Assembly (NCBI GenBank): GCA_015680685.1
Contig: MNCI01004329.1
Coordinates: forward strand, 201,996-265,995
Reading direction: 5' to 3'
Length of the DNA stretch: 64,000 nt
From: Gnetum montanum
Lineage: Eukaryota; Streptophyta; Gnetopsida; Gnetales; Gnetaceae
Part shown: positions 52,661 to 64,000 of the stretch, piece after piece
Layout: every line of letters starts with the position of its first letter
Numbering within the stretch: position 1 is the first letter of the stretch
Position numbers and translations under genes: made by a program
The notes under the pieces: generated by a model
The model's input: only the letters and a program-made list of their open reading frames with translations
The model's database searches: none
Told to the model about the DNA's origin: nothing

Positions 52661-55260
52661 TTGATGGACCTTTTCTTGGCCCTCAGCCTAAGCACACCAA
52701 TGGCTAAGATGGTGATCATTGTTGACTCCTTCAGCCATGATGCCTACTATTTTATTACTCACATGCATGGAGCGAGGGTAGTCTTAGACCTCAGTGATGC
52801 TTTCTTCACTAACTTCTTTAGCCTCCCCTCTAAGGGCCCATCAATCATTAACAAACCTAACTGAGAGGTGAACCAGAGAGAAGAGATTGAAAAGTGGCTA
52901 GGGACTACTCGTTCTCATAAATGCATCATGGTTGGAAACATGCATGTGCCTGAGGTCTGAAGGCTTTACCCTCTTTTTCATACCCACATCTTTCCTAAGT
53001 TACTCTCCCAAGAAAAGGTCCTTGGGGTGGAGCAAGTGCAGGTGATGCAAGAGGTCATAAAGGAGGGCACCAAGTTTTACTAGGCCTCTTCTATCACCGC
53101 GAGGCTATAGGCAAAGATTACCAGGCTTTGCCATAATGTCCATGCAAGGTCTCACTTTCACTTTGCATTCTTTGGAGCCTATCTACAAATGCTTTCAAAG
53201 TTTCTAGTGATCAAGGATAATGGACATTGGGTTGTGCAAGATTGCAGGTAACTATCCAAGCCATGGATTAAGCATTTTTTTACCACCACTTGTGCACTAG
53301 ACCCTCTAGAGGGGATTGATGAGTTGTATTCAGTCACGACAAAGGCACATCTGGGGAGGTCATGGTCACCTTATTCCCATGATAGCGCAAGCGAGTGTCC
53401 ACCAACTGTTGTTGGGGATGCAAACAGGGTGGAGTGATATATTACAGAGATGGTGGGGCCCTCTAAGGCAAAAATCAAGAGGTTGTGCCTGACAGAGGAG
53501 ACTCCCCCTGTAGTTAGACAAGCAAGCATCAAGAAAGTCCACCTCAAGATACCCACACTTCATTCGATAGTTGCAAGTTAGTGTACATCGTAGATCCATT
53601 TGGCTTATGTCTTTTGTTTGTTTGTCTTTTTTTTCGTTATATTATGCTAATACTACTATGCTATGTGAGTTAGGCAAGAGGGCTACTAAGGAAGCAACAA
53701 TGAAAATAACAAAGGTAGCAAACATAGCCCCTCTTTAGGTTGAAAGCAAGGTAGCTTGTAAGGGGGAACCACTAGAGGCCCCAGAGATCTCCCAACAGTT
53801 TGATGCAAAGGGGTTGTTCCACCCTGAGGGTGACTTCGCCAACCTCTTTAACGATGTACAGCTGGGAGACCCACCTGCATTGACATCTGAGGGCTTACTC
53901 AATGAGCACTTTGTGTTACCATCTACTTTTGCCCTTTGCTTTTAAGCCTTTAACTACTTAGTTATTACTAAGTGTTGCATTCTGTTGTATTGTAGTCTCA
54001 AACCTTCTTGCCAGCGATCCATCACTAGTGCCTACTCACCATATGAAGTCATGGGTAGAGGCACTAGATAAATTCACCTTCATGAAAGGCATCATGGAGG
54101 ATATGGTGGACCACATATAGCAGGTAGATCTCGAACTTGGGATGTATGTCATTTTGCTTAAACTATTTTATCAATTTTATGGCTTAGTTTATTGCTAATA
54201 TTGGTTTGTTCGTTATATTCTAACAATTTCTAAGCTTTGTTGGAATCCAAACTACGTAGCTCATGTGGATGCCATCCTTGAGTATTCCCCAAAGGTGGAG
54301 CAAGTGCCTCGTCATGTGTATGATGTAGTGAGCAAGTGCACACTTTCTAATGTCAAGGCGTTGTGGACCTATATGCACTAAAATGACCACCTATGGAAAT
54401 GAGTGCATAAGCTTCAAGAGGCAATGGTGAGCCTGACCATAAAGAACAAGGGCCTCCAGTCCCATTATGATTTCTTGTCAGCTCAAGCACAGAGGGATGG
54501 TACCTGGTGGACATCAGAGATAGATTATGCTAGATATTAGTCAGTAATTCAAGATAAGAACAAGGCTACCCAGGAGATTGTTAAGTAGAGGTTGTAGATA
54601 AATCTGCTCTCCCAGAAGAATCAAGAGTAGAAGAGCTTTAGTGCCAAGGTGTGCAAATGGGGGCATATGTAAAATAACCATAATCATCACTACAAGCATT
54701 AGTGGGACACCTATTTACAGTAGCTTAAGGGTGAGTCTGTGAAGGCCCATCACCTTGAGCTATTCATTGAGGTGATTGGCAAGAGTCAGGCCTTCAAACT
54801 ATTTACTCAACATATAGTGGTTAGTGGTTTCCCAAAGTAAGAGATTACCCTATCCTCAGGGGAGACTTCTATAGCCACATTTACTATGCAACCTCTTGTA
54901 TGGAAGGCCATAAATGAGGACAAGATCCTTGCAGATCTTGACTTCAGCCATGTGGACTGGATGTAATTATCCGAGGTTAAGATCCTTTGATGCTTAGAGA
55001 AGGGCCTTAATAGATTGCCCCTAGAGTTTGATGCAACACCTTCTTAGGTTAGTTTTGCTTTTGTTTTTTTTATGCTCTTATGTGTCAGTTTTGCACGTTC
55101 ATTTTGTGTTGTAGTTTTGCACTTACTGATGAATTCATTATTTTACATTGCCTTGGAATAGGCACCAAGCAATAGCATAGGCCCTAGTAGAGAAGTAGAG
55201 GAGGAGGAGGAGGAGCCTCAACCCCTGCGAGATAGCACTAACTAAGCTAACCTAATGTAG
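52661..55260 (+). pseudogene. Unrecognised multi-exon gene with GT-AG introns
   Basis: Exon-like text separated by T-rich introns. Exon a 52661-53250: MVIIVDSFSHDAYYFITHMHG, REEIEKWLGTTRSHKCIMVGN, HFHFAFFGAYLQMLSKF. Exon b about 53430-53575, basic. Exon c 53685-53930: FDAKGLFHPEGDFANLFNDVQ. Exon d from TTGTAG|T at 53996 to about 54143, donor AT|GTATGT. Exon e after CTACGTAG| (54258) to 55047, charged and probably helical (KGLQSHYDFLSAQAQ, LFTQHIVVSGFP). Exon f after TTGGAATAG| (55161): SREVEEEEEEPQPL. AATAAA-like ATAATAAAACT at 55335. Stops are TAG or TAA at likely Gln codons. I do not recognise the family. It is antisense to element C around it. Confidence 0.5.
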
Positions 55261-55419
55261 CCCTACTTTTGGGTAATTTTGCACTTTGACAATTTTTGTC
55301 CCATGGTCATGCTATGTACTCCTACTAATAGAGATATAATAAAACTTATGCCTTTTGTGATGAAGATTATGTGTGAAGCTTCATGTTCATTTTACTGCTA
55401 GTTTAATGTGGATAATGCA
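55261..55419. other. 3' flank of the plus-strand gene
   Basis: A/T-rich, polyadenylation-like signal at 55335. The right junction with the intron of element C lies near here but no duplication or terminal repeat was found. Confidence 0.35.
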
Positions 55420-55830
55420 ACTAGTTGATGTGATTAGGCCCTTTATGGGACCCATGCTAGTTTAAGGCCATGGGAAAAGAGCCATTGCTAGTTTAAAGCC
55501 ATTTCGAGCCATGGTGATTACTAGTTTAAGGCCATTTTAGGCCATGAATAAGAGGAAAATGTTGCCAGTTTTGGGCTATGGTAGGTCACAAAGTGCCAGT
55601 TTAATGCTATGACAGGCTAATTGCTAGTTTAAGGCCATTTCAAGTCACGAATAAGAGAAAATGTTTGTCAATTTTAGGCCATGGTGGGCCATCTGCTAGT
55701 TTAAGGCCTTTTCGGGCCATTATGTTACAAAGGAGGTTGTTAATTTTAGGTCGTGGTGGCCCATGCACTAGTTTAAGGCCTTTTTGGATCATGGGCTAGT
55801 TTAAGACCTTTTCAAGCCATGTGTTTTTCC
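55420..55830 (-). repeat. Intron 1 (5' part) of element C with type 1 array
   Basis: About ten degenerate units, plus-strand reading CTAGTTTAAGGCCTTTTCGGGCCAT, with spacing mostly 35-50 bp. It follows the gag-protease end in the minus direction, as in elements 1 and 2. Confidence 0.7.
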
Positions 55831-56039
55831 TTTTTTATTTTGCAATTTTAGTCTTATAATTTTTTATGTGTTTTTGATGTTTTTCTAATGCATAGAGACC
55901 AAATGAAAATGCATAAGCAAAAGAAGTGAACATGTAACAAAGCAAATAATGTAAAATGCAAGTAACCATGTGGAATGTAGCTATGCAAGCAAAGGCTAAC
56001 GAGGCATGTGAAAAATTAAGGGCAAGTAGGTGCCTAGCA

Positions 56040-59000
56040 CATGCTACACTAAGGGAGTACCTTAGTCATGTAGTTGCTCCCACACCTAATGTGGGTTAGG
56101 GGGTGCATAGGGCCTAGGTAGCATGAGGTGGTATTCACCTATACCCTCATCATTGATGCTAAAGAGCAGTTCTACCCATAGAACTTCCTCAGGGAAGGTA
56201 TTAGCCTCTTTTGGATTTTTAGACAAGTCTACCAGACAAGGTTAACTCTTGTCCTCCATGGGCAATGTGTCATTGGGGAACTCTACCTTTGACCCCTGGT
56301 CTATGTCAATGTTGTTGATAGTTGGAGGGACCAAGTTATCACCATGTATGATTACTTCTCCACCTTCATACAAAATGTGGATTTCTTGATGAATGGGTGA
56401 GGAGACGACCTATAATTGGCCTAGCTAGGGCCTTCCCATAATCAGGTTGAACCTAGGAATCTCCTCGATGACAATGAATTTGGTCAAAGAGGGGAATCAC
56501 TCCCCTGCCACAAAGGCTATTGTGACCATTCCCTTCATGATAATGTAGGACTCATAAAGGACTTAAGGCATGTTGTCTTTGTGGCCTATATTTGATCAGC
56601 TAGACTAAGCTGTCAACAACTAGGAATGGGATGACGTTAGTTGTCATCCTATTATCGACGTGCATCCTATAAATCTTGCATTATCCTACATGGATGGTTA
56701 TAAACATTGGTGCAATGGTGACCTACCCATTTTCAGAGTTGACCTTGACTACCTCAACATAAAAAGCTAGAGGTGTTAGACCCGATTCTTAAGCCGAAGG
56801 AGGAAGCATCATAGCATGGATGGCTTGTTCATCCACTAGGATGTCCTCTTTGATAGGAATGGAAGCCAACATGCGAACTAGTGCTTCACGATGAGTGGAG
56901 GAGGTCATCACCAAGTCATACAAGCTCAAGGTTGTATTTTTTTTTTTTTTTTGTTTAAGAGCCTACTTGACTTATGACAGTGCATCAAGCAAGTCTTTAC
57001 CATTGTCAGTTGCCTTGTTAGCCTTCATCTCCTTTATGCCATCCAAGAGGTGAATCTCTTGGGGAAGAGATTTGGGCTTCTTTTATTTTTCCTACCTATG
57101 AGCCTTAGTGCTTGATTATTGATCACTTACGGTAGTGACTTCAGCTAATGTGGCCATAGGAATAGCAAATAAAGGAATAAGCTTAGGTGGACCTAACACC
57201 ATACATTTTCTCATCATTCAATCTGTGAGGCACTCGCTAGGCCTCCCAAGCTGCCACCTCGATTGCCTAGTGTTGTATGCAGAATGAGGCCTCAGGCGAG
57301 CAAGGCCTATTGTAGTCCCCACCACTGAACTTGTCAAAGGATTCACAAGTTGTGGCACCCCAATGACAAAGGGTGTCTAGGCTGCAGTCGCTGCAATGTG
57401 CTGTGGGGCCCTAACCACAAAGGGTATCATGGGCTCCTGAGGTGATGCTCTGATAAAAAAAGGGATCCTTGGATTGGTTGATGTTGAAGAGGCCCCAATG
57501 CTATCAGAGATCACATGAATCACAAATGGCTCTCATGCTGATCCTACGTCGTCATCAATTCTGATGGCATTGATGACATAGCCCATGCCACTTGCATTGA
57601 GAGGGTCTTTGTAAACCTTCATTGATTGATTTTCTAGGTGAATTAGGTTGTTTGAATCAAGAACTAGTTGGCCTTGGTCCATCATCTGTTGTATGTCATC
57701 CCGTAAGGCCATGCATAAGTCTATGTCATGGCTAAGAAATTGATGATAACGGTAGAACCAGTCCAACCTAAAGTGCTTTGGGACTGAAGGCTCATTTGGT
57801 GTGGCTACTGATGGGTTTCTGAGGAGCTCACAATAGCAATCATGATGCTTGCAAGCATCTTTAGACATTTTCTTGTACTGGATGCACCCATCACTAACTA
57901 GCTAACCTAAAAGTTCTAATGGTTTTATGGGCAATGGTGTATACTTTGAGTGGTCCTTACACTCAAAGTTTGGCCTTGGTGTAGTTTGCCCTATGGCTAT
58001 CAATGATGTACGTTAGTTAGTCACCGCAGTGCTAGAGCTGGTTGCCTTATTGTTGGCCAGGGCCTTGGTTGCCTTGGTTGGTTATTTAGTGTTATTCAAC
58101 TTGGCCTCATTGGCCATCGCTGTAACGGTTGTTGTTGCCTTGCCCTTCTCCTTGTCATTATTCACATGGGCATTCTTGTAGGCCACATAAGCTGGATCCT
58201 TACTAGCTTCTACCACATCCTGAATGCCCTTGTTTGCATGAATGCTTAGCTTAGGAAGTATGGGGCAAGATAGTATAGCTTCAACTTAATGAAGTTGTTC
58301 ATTGCACCTTTGAAAATGGCTAGTAGGTGAGTTTCTATGATAGGCTCATGAATTTCGTTAAGTGCAGTGCTCCATTGTTGGATGAACTTTTGAACGGGCC
58401 CCAAGTGGCCCTACTTGATTTGCATGAGTTGATCCAGGGTTACCTTACGCTTTAAGTTGTACTTGAAGTGCATGAAAAATTGGCTAAGCAAATCCTCTAA
58501 CAAAGATATGGAGGCCCTGGGGAGTACATGGTACTAGTTTAATGCCTTGCCAGTTAAGGACATGGCAAACACATGAATGATCACATGCAACCATGCCTAC
58601 AACAAAAGGCACTTGGACTGAAAGATCACTAGATGGGTGTGGGGGTCTCCTTCACAACTATATTTAGTGAACTGGGGAAGTTGGATGCCAAGAGGTAAGG
58701 TTAGTGATGGGATAACAAGATTAATAGGGTCATCCCGATAGAAGTCCATCACTTGGACCATATCAAAAGAGGTGGCCTTAAGCTGTTTGACCTCTTCAGT
58801 GAGTGTTTGAATAAGATGGAATGATTGATCTAGGCTCAATGTGGATGTAGCGGGCTGCGTTGGTTGTGCAATCTACTATGCTGTTGGCATGGTCCATGGT
58901 CTCGTTGTGGGCTGTGCAACCACGTAGGACACCTATTGAGTGTACTACTATAAAGCTTATTGCACATGCTATTCTTATGTGTGTTGTGCCCAAGGAATAG

Positions 59001-59472
59001 AGGTAGGGCCCCACCACATGGTTGTGGATTGGGCTATTATAGGGGGTGCCATAGAGACAAGTGGGACATACGACGCCTGACTCGCGTGTGGCTGAGGCAT
59101 CGACATCATATGCACATAGGGTTGGGTTGGCATCATGAATGCTAGCATAGAGGATTGCATGGACTATGCCGAGACCATGAAGGATAGGGTGACAGATGGT
59201 CCTACACCCTAATGTATATGTACTTGATGGCTTGTCACAATGAGCATCGACCTAGGTGGTGACAGGGAAGATGTTACTACCTTAAAGAAGATAGATGGTT
59301 GAGACTGCGAAGAAGCAACATTAGTGGTGGGTGGTAGGAAAGAGATGTAGAAGGGATTCTCATTTTCTAGGTAAGCCTTGAATTCCTCTTGCCCATCCTG
59401 TAGGGGCTCCTCATAGTCAACTACTACATCGTGCTCATTTAACCCACTCAATCAAATGAGTTGGTCAAGCAT
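56040..59472 (-). pseudogene. gag-protease of Tat-like element C
   Basis: Cut at 59472 by element D, so the start is missing. Minus order: an Asn/Ser/Pro-rich part (59451-58900), capsid MDFYRDDPINLVIPSLTLP, LPQFTKYSCEGDPHTHLVIF (58760-58620), HFKYNLKRKVTLDQL, FIQQWSTALNEIHE (58470-58350). Then the gag tail HFRLDWFYRYHQFLSHDIDLCMALRDDIQ (57790-57680), proline-rich repeats PFVIHV, PFVVRAP, PFVIGVP (57530-57340), the linker LYDLVMTSS (56930-56890), and protease with MHVDNRMTTNVIPF (about 56660-56620). Protease then falls apart by frameshift. A 16-T run at 56937-56952 lies in the linker where element 1 has a short T run, probably slippage. Confidence 0.78.
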
Positions 59473-60278
59473 TGATGAGTGACGAGATACCCCTACGCTC
59501 AACCATATAAATACAAGAGTTTCGCACATGATTCGGTCGAATTCCAAGGACTAAGTGCCTATGCACCTTTGTGGAATGATAACGGGTTGGTTAATCATTG
59601 TCTTTCCAAACTTACTTGTATGTCACAGTTGTATGGTTAAGTAAGCTTGAGGCATATGATTTTTATGGCTTTTACGTGTTTTAGATCCTGTGCTAGAAAG
59701 AGGGGCAAGAGAGATAACTAAATAACTTATCTAATTTAACTATTCCTTAACTAAGTTCTAATTACTCCTAACACTAATATCCATTCCCACTTGCCGTACA
59801 CATCTTGAACCAGTCCCACGCTGTTGGGATTACCAAATGCTTATTGTCACTAGGTTACCAAGCACTACATGCATGCTTGAAGTGGTTGTACTGAGTGCAT
59901 TTAACTAAGAGAGTTGTAAGGTGAGAGAAATCATTAATTAACTAGGAAAGCATTAAATAATAATTAACACTAATTAATATATTCTATATGCTGCAAGGTT
60001 TATCATAAAGTTTGTCTTTATTGTCGTACACAAAGTGTGCTTAGGTACACAATGCTCAAATAAAGATCCATTCACTCTATGACTCCTACTGCGGGCACGC
60101 AGAAATAATTCTAACTCTAGAGGGAAAATTTGGTAAGAGTTTGGCTAAGGGACTAACTTCTAATGTAGAAACCAAGGGCACCGCCTCTTATTTATAGGCA
60201 AGGAGACAAGCCACGATATCAGGTATCCGACATCGCATGGTTGATCCGATATCATGTACGTAATATCGCAGTTCATCA
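59473..60278 (-). repeat. 3' LTR of element D (806 bp)
   Basis: The minus strand reads TGATGAACTGCG...CACTCATCA. The U3 repeats differ from those of B (GATATCGG / GATGTCGGATACC near 60200-60260) and are followed by a TATA box (CCTATAAATAAGAGG, minus, 60184-60198). No genes inside. Confidence 0.8.
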
Positions 60279-60290
60279 TACCCCCAACAC
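60279..60290 (-). promoter_or_regulatory. Polypurine tract of element D
   Basis: The minus strand reads GTGTTGGGGGTA directly before TGATGAAC. Confidence 0.75.
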
Positions 60291-62206
60291 TAAATGAAAA
60301 CTCGTCCTTCAGTTTCTTACAAAATATTGGAAAGGCATGGGATTATTGACTGAACGACCATTGACGGTGGAACGGGGTGATAGACTCAATCGTGCCCAGT
60401 GAACAGATTAACAATACAATACATGATAGCATTAGTGTTCATGACCATAAAAGTGAACACTGTACCTAAATGACATTCAGCCTTATTTGGCAGCTGGAAG
60501 AGAAGGAGAGAGAGAAAAAAAAGAAGACCTGTTGTTGTTGATGCCAAGATTGTGTCTTCCATTGTTTATCCATAACCATGCCACCAATCTTGCTCCTTTC
60601 GTAAACGTTTTAGTTCTAGTCCATCCTGAGTGTTTCCTCCAGGCCCAGTCCATTGTTGTATGATCGTCATCTACACACACAACACAGTTACAAATAATCA
60701 AGGATAGATAAATCACAATGCAGTTGATGCCTTGCCTCGATGTAAAGTGCATTGGCTGAGTTGTTGTTATGGCAGATACTGATTCTGAAGTTTTAACACT
60801 AGTGACTACCTAAGGTGTAGGGGTTAGGAAAAATTGAAAAAATTGTGGCAGGGCCCCCCATGACGAAGAGCGAACCTCCGATAGCGATAGGATGGAAAAA
60901 GATAAGGAATAAGAAAGATGGAGAAAAAGTAACAACAACAACACCAATAAAATGGATGTCATGGATGGGAATTAAACAAAAAATTGTTGATTGCTGGAAA
61001 TGTATAAGGGAAAGAAATTAACAAGTGCACCAAAAAGGAATGCCAGTGGGTCCTCCCCAAAGCAGGCTCATGCCTTTGATGCCCTGACAAACCTACAACC
61101 CAAAGAGTCCGTAGGCTCTAGAAATGTCATTTGGAAGCAAAAGTTAAAAACTTACCCACAAGAAATTACCAAGAAAAAACAATGCATCAACCAAGGTATG
61201 GATGAAAGATAAAACTGGGAATGAGGTGAAAAATGGAAAAGAAAGGTGGAGAGGAGAGAATGGAATGGAAACCAAAGAACAAGGTTGTGTAAATTCCCTT
61301 GTGTGTTTTATGGTTAATGTGACCGAGTAGAACTCATTCCAAATCTAGGCTCAACAAACCACATTCAGTGACCTTGCATCAACACATTTGACCAACCTAT
61401 CCTCTTGAAGTAATAAGAATGCCTCTACAAAAAGTCACCACCATTCCGAGGAGAGCAAGATGGAGAACCAAGAAGCAAGAAAGGGCCTTAGTTAGAGGGA
61501 ACCTTCAAGCATGGATAACATGTCTTTCCAGTGCCATAACCAGTGTGTGTAGCCTAAGTTCTTTATTATGTCTAAGGGGTGTGCTTTGAATTCTCACTTT
61601 TTTTTTATCTTTTTTGTGTGAGAACCACACCATGAAAAGACTTATGTTTATGTACTTAGCTTCCGATGATTTGATGAATGGTCAAAATGGCAGAAAACCC
61701 AAGGAAAAAGCATCCAAGCACTCAAGAGAATAGCCAGCACAAATGCACTGAATCCCTTTGAAGTCACACCGTTTTCATCCCTTGAGTCCTTCCTTAGTTT
61801 GAGAAATACCTAGCCACTAATTCGTTAATATTTTTATTAGAGAAAGGGACTGTACAGTTCCAAGCCAAGGGAGACCATAGGATTTCATGGATGTATGAAT
61901 GACGTGAACTCATTGCCTATTTAATAAAAAGAACCATACCTTAACATCGACATCATACTTCAAAGGTAAAATCCAAACATTAGTAATCAATATGATATTA
62001 TTCATGCCACCATCATGAACATTTATTGGGTGATGAACAAAATAAAGTAATCACACAAAGAAATGGTAAAAATATGAACGATGGTGTAAAACAAAAATAA
62101 GAAAGACTAAAGAAATGTGCAAAACAAAAATCTGTAAAAATAAAAATATGTAAAACAAAAATTTAGAAAGAACTGAGGGCCTTCAATGATTAGTAGAGGT
62201 GGCCAT
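60291..62206 (-). other. Spacer downstream of pol in element D
   Basis: Noncoding; shares the blocks named for the A and B spacers (61048-61066; 61505-61530; 61575-61600). In A and B an ORF3 of about 2.8 kb follows this spacer, whereas here the PPT and LTR follow. ORFs 60483-60752 and 60991-61212 are not supported. Confidence 0.6.
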
Positions 62207-62220
62207 CTCCCCCATGACTA

Positions 62221-64000
62221 AGTTGGAAGGAGGAGATTTGAAATAATGAGCAAGGTTGCCCACCTATAAACGTAGCATATGTTCTGGCTGTCCTAATCTC
62301 ATGGAAAGGTTTTGTTTGTTGCACATTGACTAATAGTCTCTTATCTCAGCTCTCAGGTTTATATATGGTCATGGCCCTTGAAGGAAAAGTTTCATAGATA
62401 ATGTAAGGTCCTTCCCACAGTGTTTGAAATTTGGTATGTTGTGACACACGTGTGGGGTTCTAGTAGAGAACCTTATCTCTGAGTTGATACTTAACTTTCC
62501 TAATTTTCAGGTCATGATGTTGTTTATTAAATGCCTTGTGCAACTCATTAGATAATAGAGTAGCTAATCGATTTTCATATAGCAAGTTAAGAGTCATCAA
62601 CCTTTGTTTTTGTGCTAGATCAAGGTCAAGGTTGAGGTCACATGCCATGGCTAGCATACGGAGCTTAGTTTGGATAAGGAGTGTTGGAAGTTTTCCATAC
62701 ACTAACTCATAAAGAGAGTATCTTATAGGGAGTTTTCATGTGGAGTGGTATGCCCAAAGAGCCTCATTTAGTTTAGTGCTCCAATCTTACCTATACTTGC
62801 TAATGGTTCTAGTCAATATCTTAGTAATCCCCCTGTTGGTGACCTCGACTTGACCGTTTGCTTGGGGGTGGTATCGTGTAGTCAATTTGTGCTTAACCCC
62901 TAAGCGTTGCATTAACTTCCAAAAATTTGCACCAATAAAGTATGTACCATTATCTGAGATAAGTGCATGTGGCACACCAAACCTGTTGACAACTTGTTGT
63001 TGAACAAATCATGCAGCTGTAAATGACGTGCAATCTTTAACGATAGCTGCTTCAACCCATTTTGTTAAGTAGTCTATGGAAACTACAATGTAAGCTTTTC
63101 CATTAGACATTGGTGTAATGGGCCCCATAAAATGAATTCCCCAATGTCGAAGGGTTCTAATGGTTGAATCCATTGTTGCAGACCCTTCATTCTAGCAGTC
63201 ATTCCCCCATCACGTTGACAGCACTCACAAGATTGGAAGAATTTGATGAGTGTCCTAGAACAAGGTAGGCTAATAATATCCTACAAGCAGGATCTTGATG
63301 GCCATTCGCCTCCCAACCTAATGACCCCCACAAGGACCTTCATGAGCATCTTGGAGAACTCTTAGTTGATCTCTATCGGGAACACACCATTGAACCAAGC
63401 CATCAAGACATACTTTGTAAAGTTGTCCATTGATTTTCATAAAGTACTTGGCTCTGTGAAAAAATTGTTATTTCTTCTTAAGGTCTAGCTCTTGTGGTGT
63501 TTGTTGGGTAAGGAAATAGATAAGAATTCTACTATACCAGTTCATCTCTGTGGGTGATTGGTCATTCACTACATCGGTAAAGACGAACTCATCAAGGAAG
63601 TGATCAAAAATGGGATACTCATCCTCTTTGCTGTCCCAGTGCAACCGAGATAAATGATTGACAACTATGTTCTTGGTGCCTTTACGATCGATCATTGTTA
63701 AATCGAACTCTTGTAGGATTACCAACCATCGTATAATATGGGGGCTTACCATTGGCTTATTCATGAGGAACCAGATTGCACTATGATCTATGTGTATGAA
63801 TACTTTGTACCCCAATACATAGTGCCTAAATTTTTTTAGTGCAAACACTACAGCCATTAATTCTTTTTCTGTAGTAGTGTAGTTAAGTTGTGCACCAGCT
63901 ATACTTTTACTTGCACAATGGATGTAATAGGGATGTTTCTGGTCATCTAACTATGTAAGTACAGCTCCTAAGGCATAGTTGGATGCATCAATGATGACAT
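62221..64000 (-). pseudogene. pol of element D: RNase H and integrase
   Basis: RNase H open at 63857-63468: MAVVFALKKFRHYVLGYKVFIHIDHSAIWFLMNKP, IIRWLVILQEFDLTMIDRKG, NHLSRL. Zinc-binding region near 63390-63230 (LQDAHEGPCGGH). Integrase core 63150-62790: IDYLTKWVEAAIVKD, LISDNGTYFIGA, TRYHPQANGQVEVTN, with both Asp and the Glu present, better preserved than in A or B. C-terminal open part 62702-62460: KLPTLLIQTKLRMLA, LAQKQRLMTLNLLYENRLA, KQHHDLKIRKVKYQLRDKVLY. It ends just before the PPT-like tract 62205-62218. Earlier pol domains are beyond the right edge. Confidence 0.85.

Larger units (their letters stand above)
59473..64000 (-). mobile_element. Element D: Athila-like retrotransposon, 3' half
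   Basis: Minus orientation, running off the right edge: pol (64000-62221), spacer (62206-60291), PPT (60290-60279), LTR (60278-59473). Same pol type as A and B, but no ORF3 between spacer and LTR. Inserted in gag of element C; the flanking target site is AGCAT or similar at 59468-59472, with its mate outside the window. Confidence 0.8.

Noticed and set aside
1-64000. Host protein-coding genes, tRNA or rRNA genes
   Set aside because: Read on both strands; every recognisable domain belongs to a retrotransposon except the FCP1-like fragment, and no tRNA or rRNA sequence was recognised.

Overview
This window is plant nuclear DNA made almost entirely of nested, decayed LTR retrotransposons. Several things point to a seed plant with a large repeat-rich genome. 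The Ty3/gypsy pol domains are of plant type: Athila-like, with an FMDD reverse transcriptase and a DSGSG protease, and Tat-like, with a second archaeal-type RNase H. LTRs carry TATA boxes, putative introns have GT-AG ends, and premature stops are mostly one C-to-T or G-to-A change from the expected codon. I see no intact host gene, rRNA, tRNA, CRISPR array or prokaryotic gene. The species cannot be named from the sequence.

Nesting map. Element A (Athila-like, minus) is the outer host on the left. Its gag-pol runs 34515 to 31053, is broken by an insertion at 6754-31052, and resumes 6753 to 5071. A 2.2 kb spacer (5058-2895) and a third coding region, here called ORF3 (2894 to about 115), follow. 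The insertion is element B (Athila-like, plus): LTR 6754-7613, gag-pol 7776-13238, spacer, ORF3, PPT and LTR 29090-29982. A truncated second unit and a third partial LTR (30636-31052) follow in tandem. B's ORF3 is itself split at codon level by element 1 (17064-27617, minus), a non-autonomous gag-protease element with an exact CACCT target duplication.

Right half. Element C (Tat-like, minus) appears to span 34516 to beyond 59472. Its 3' LTR is at 34516-36269 and cuts A's gag. Its pol exon is at 46915-49371 (RT, RNase H, archaeal-type RNase H, no integrase) and its gag-protease at about 56040-59472. C is interrupted by element 2 (37759-46502, plus; exact CAAAT duplication; gag-protease only) and by a block at about 49626-55420 whose ends I cannot fix. 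That block carries plus-strand genes: an FCP1/HAD-phosphatase-like fragment and an unrecognised multi-exon gene. Element D (Athila-like, minus) inserts into C's gag at 59473 and runs off the window.

Points of most interest. (1) The Athila-like elements A and B carry a third ORF after pol, with a plant-transposon-type domain and a long coiled coil. It is preceded by a spacer with a PPT-like tract, an LTR-like promoter block and a likely intron; D has the spacer but no ORF3. (2) The Tat-like elements carry two introns filled with short degenerate arrays. Elements 1 and 2 have lost the pol exon between them but kept the arrays and splice sites. (3) The LTRs of the Tat-like elements share TACGCT/AGCGTA palindromes, one embedded in a 193-bp tandem array that differs in copy number between the two LTRs. 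(4) A 23-copy, exact 21-bp array sits beside the primer-binding site of element 1. Four single-N sites are flanked by duplicated 41-56 bp sequence and are assembly artefacts.
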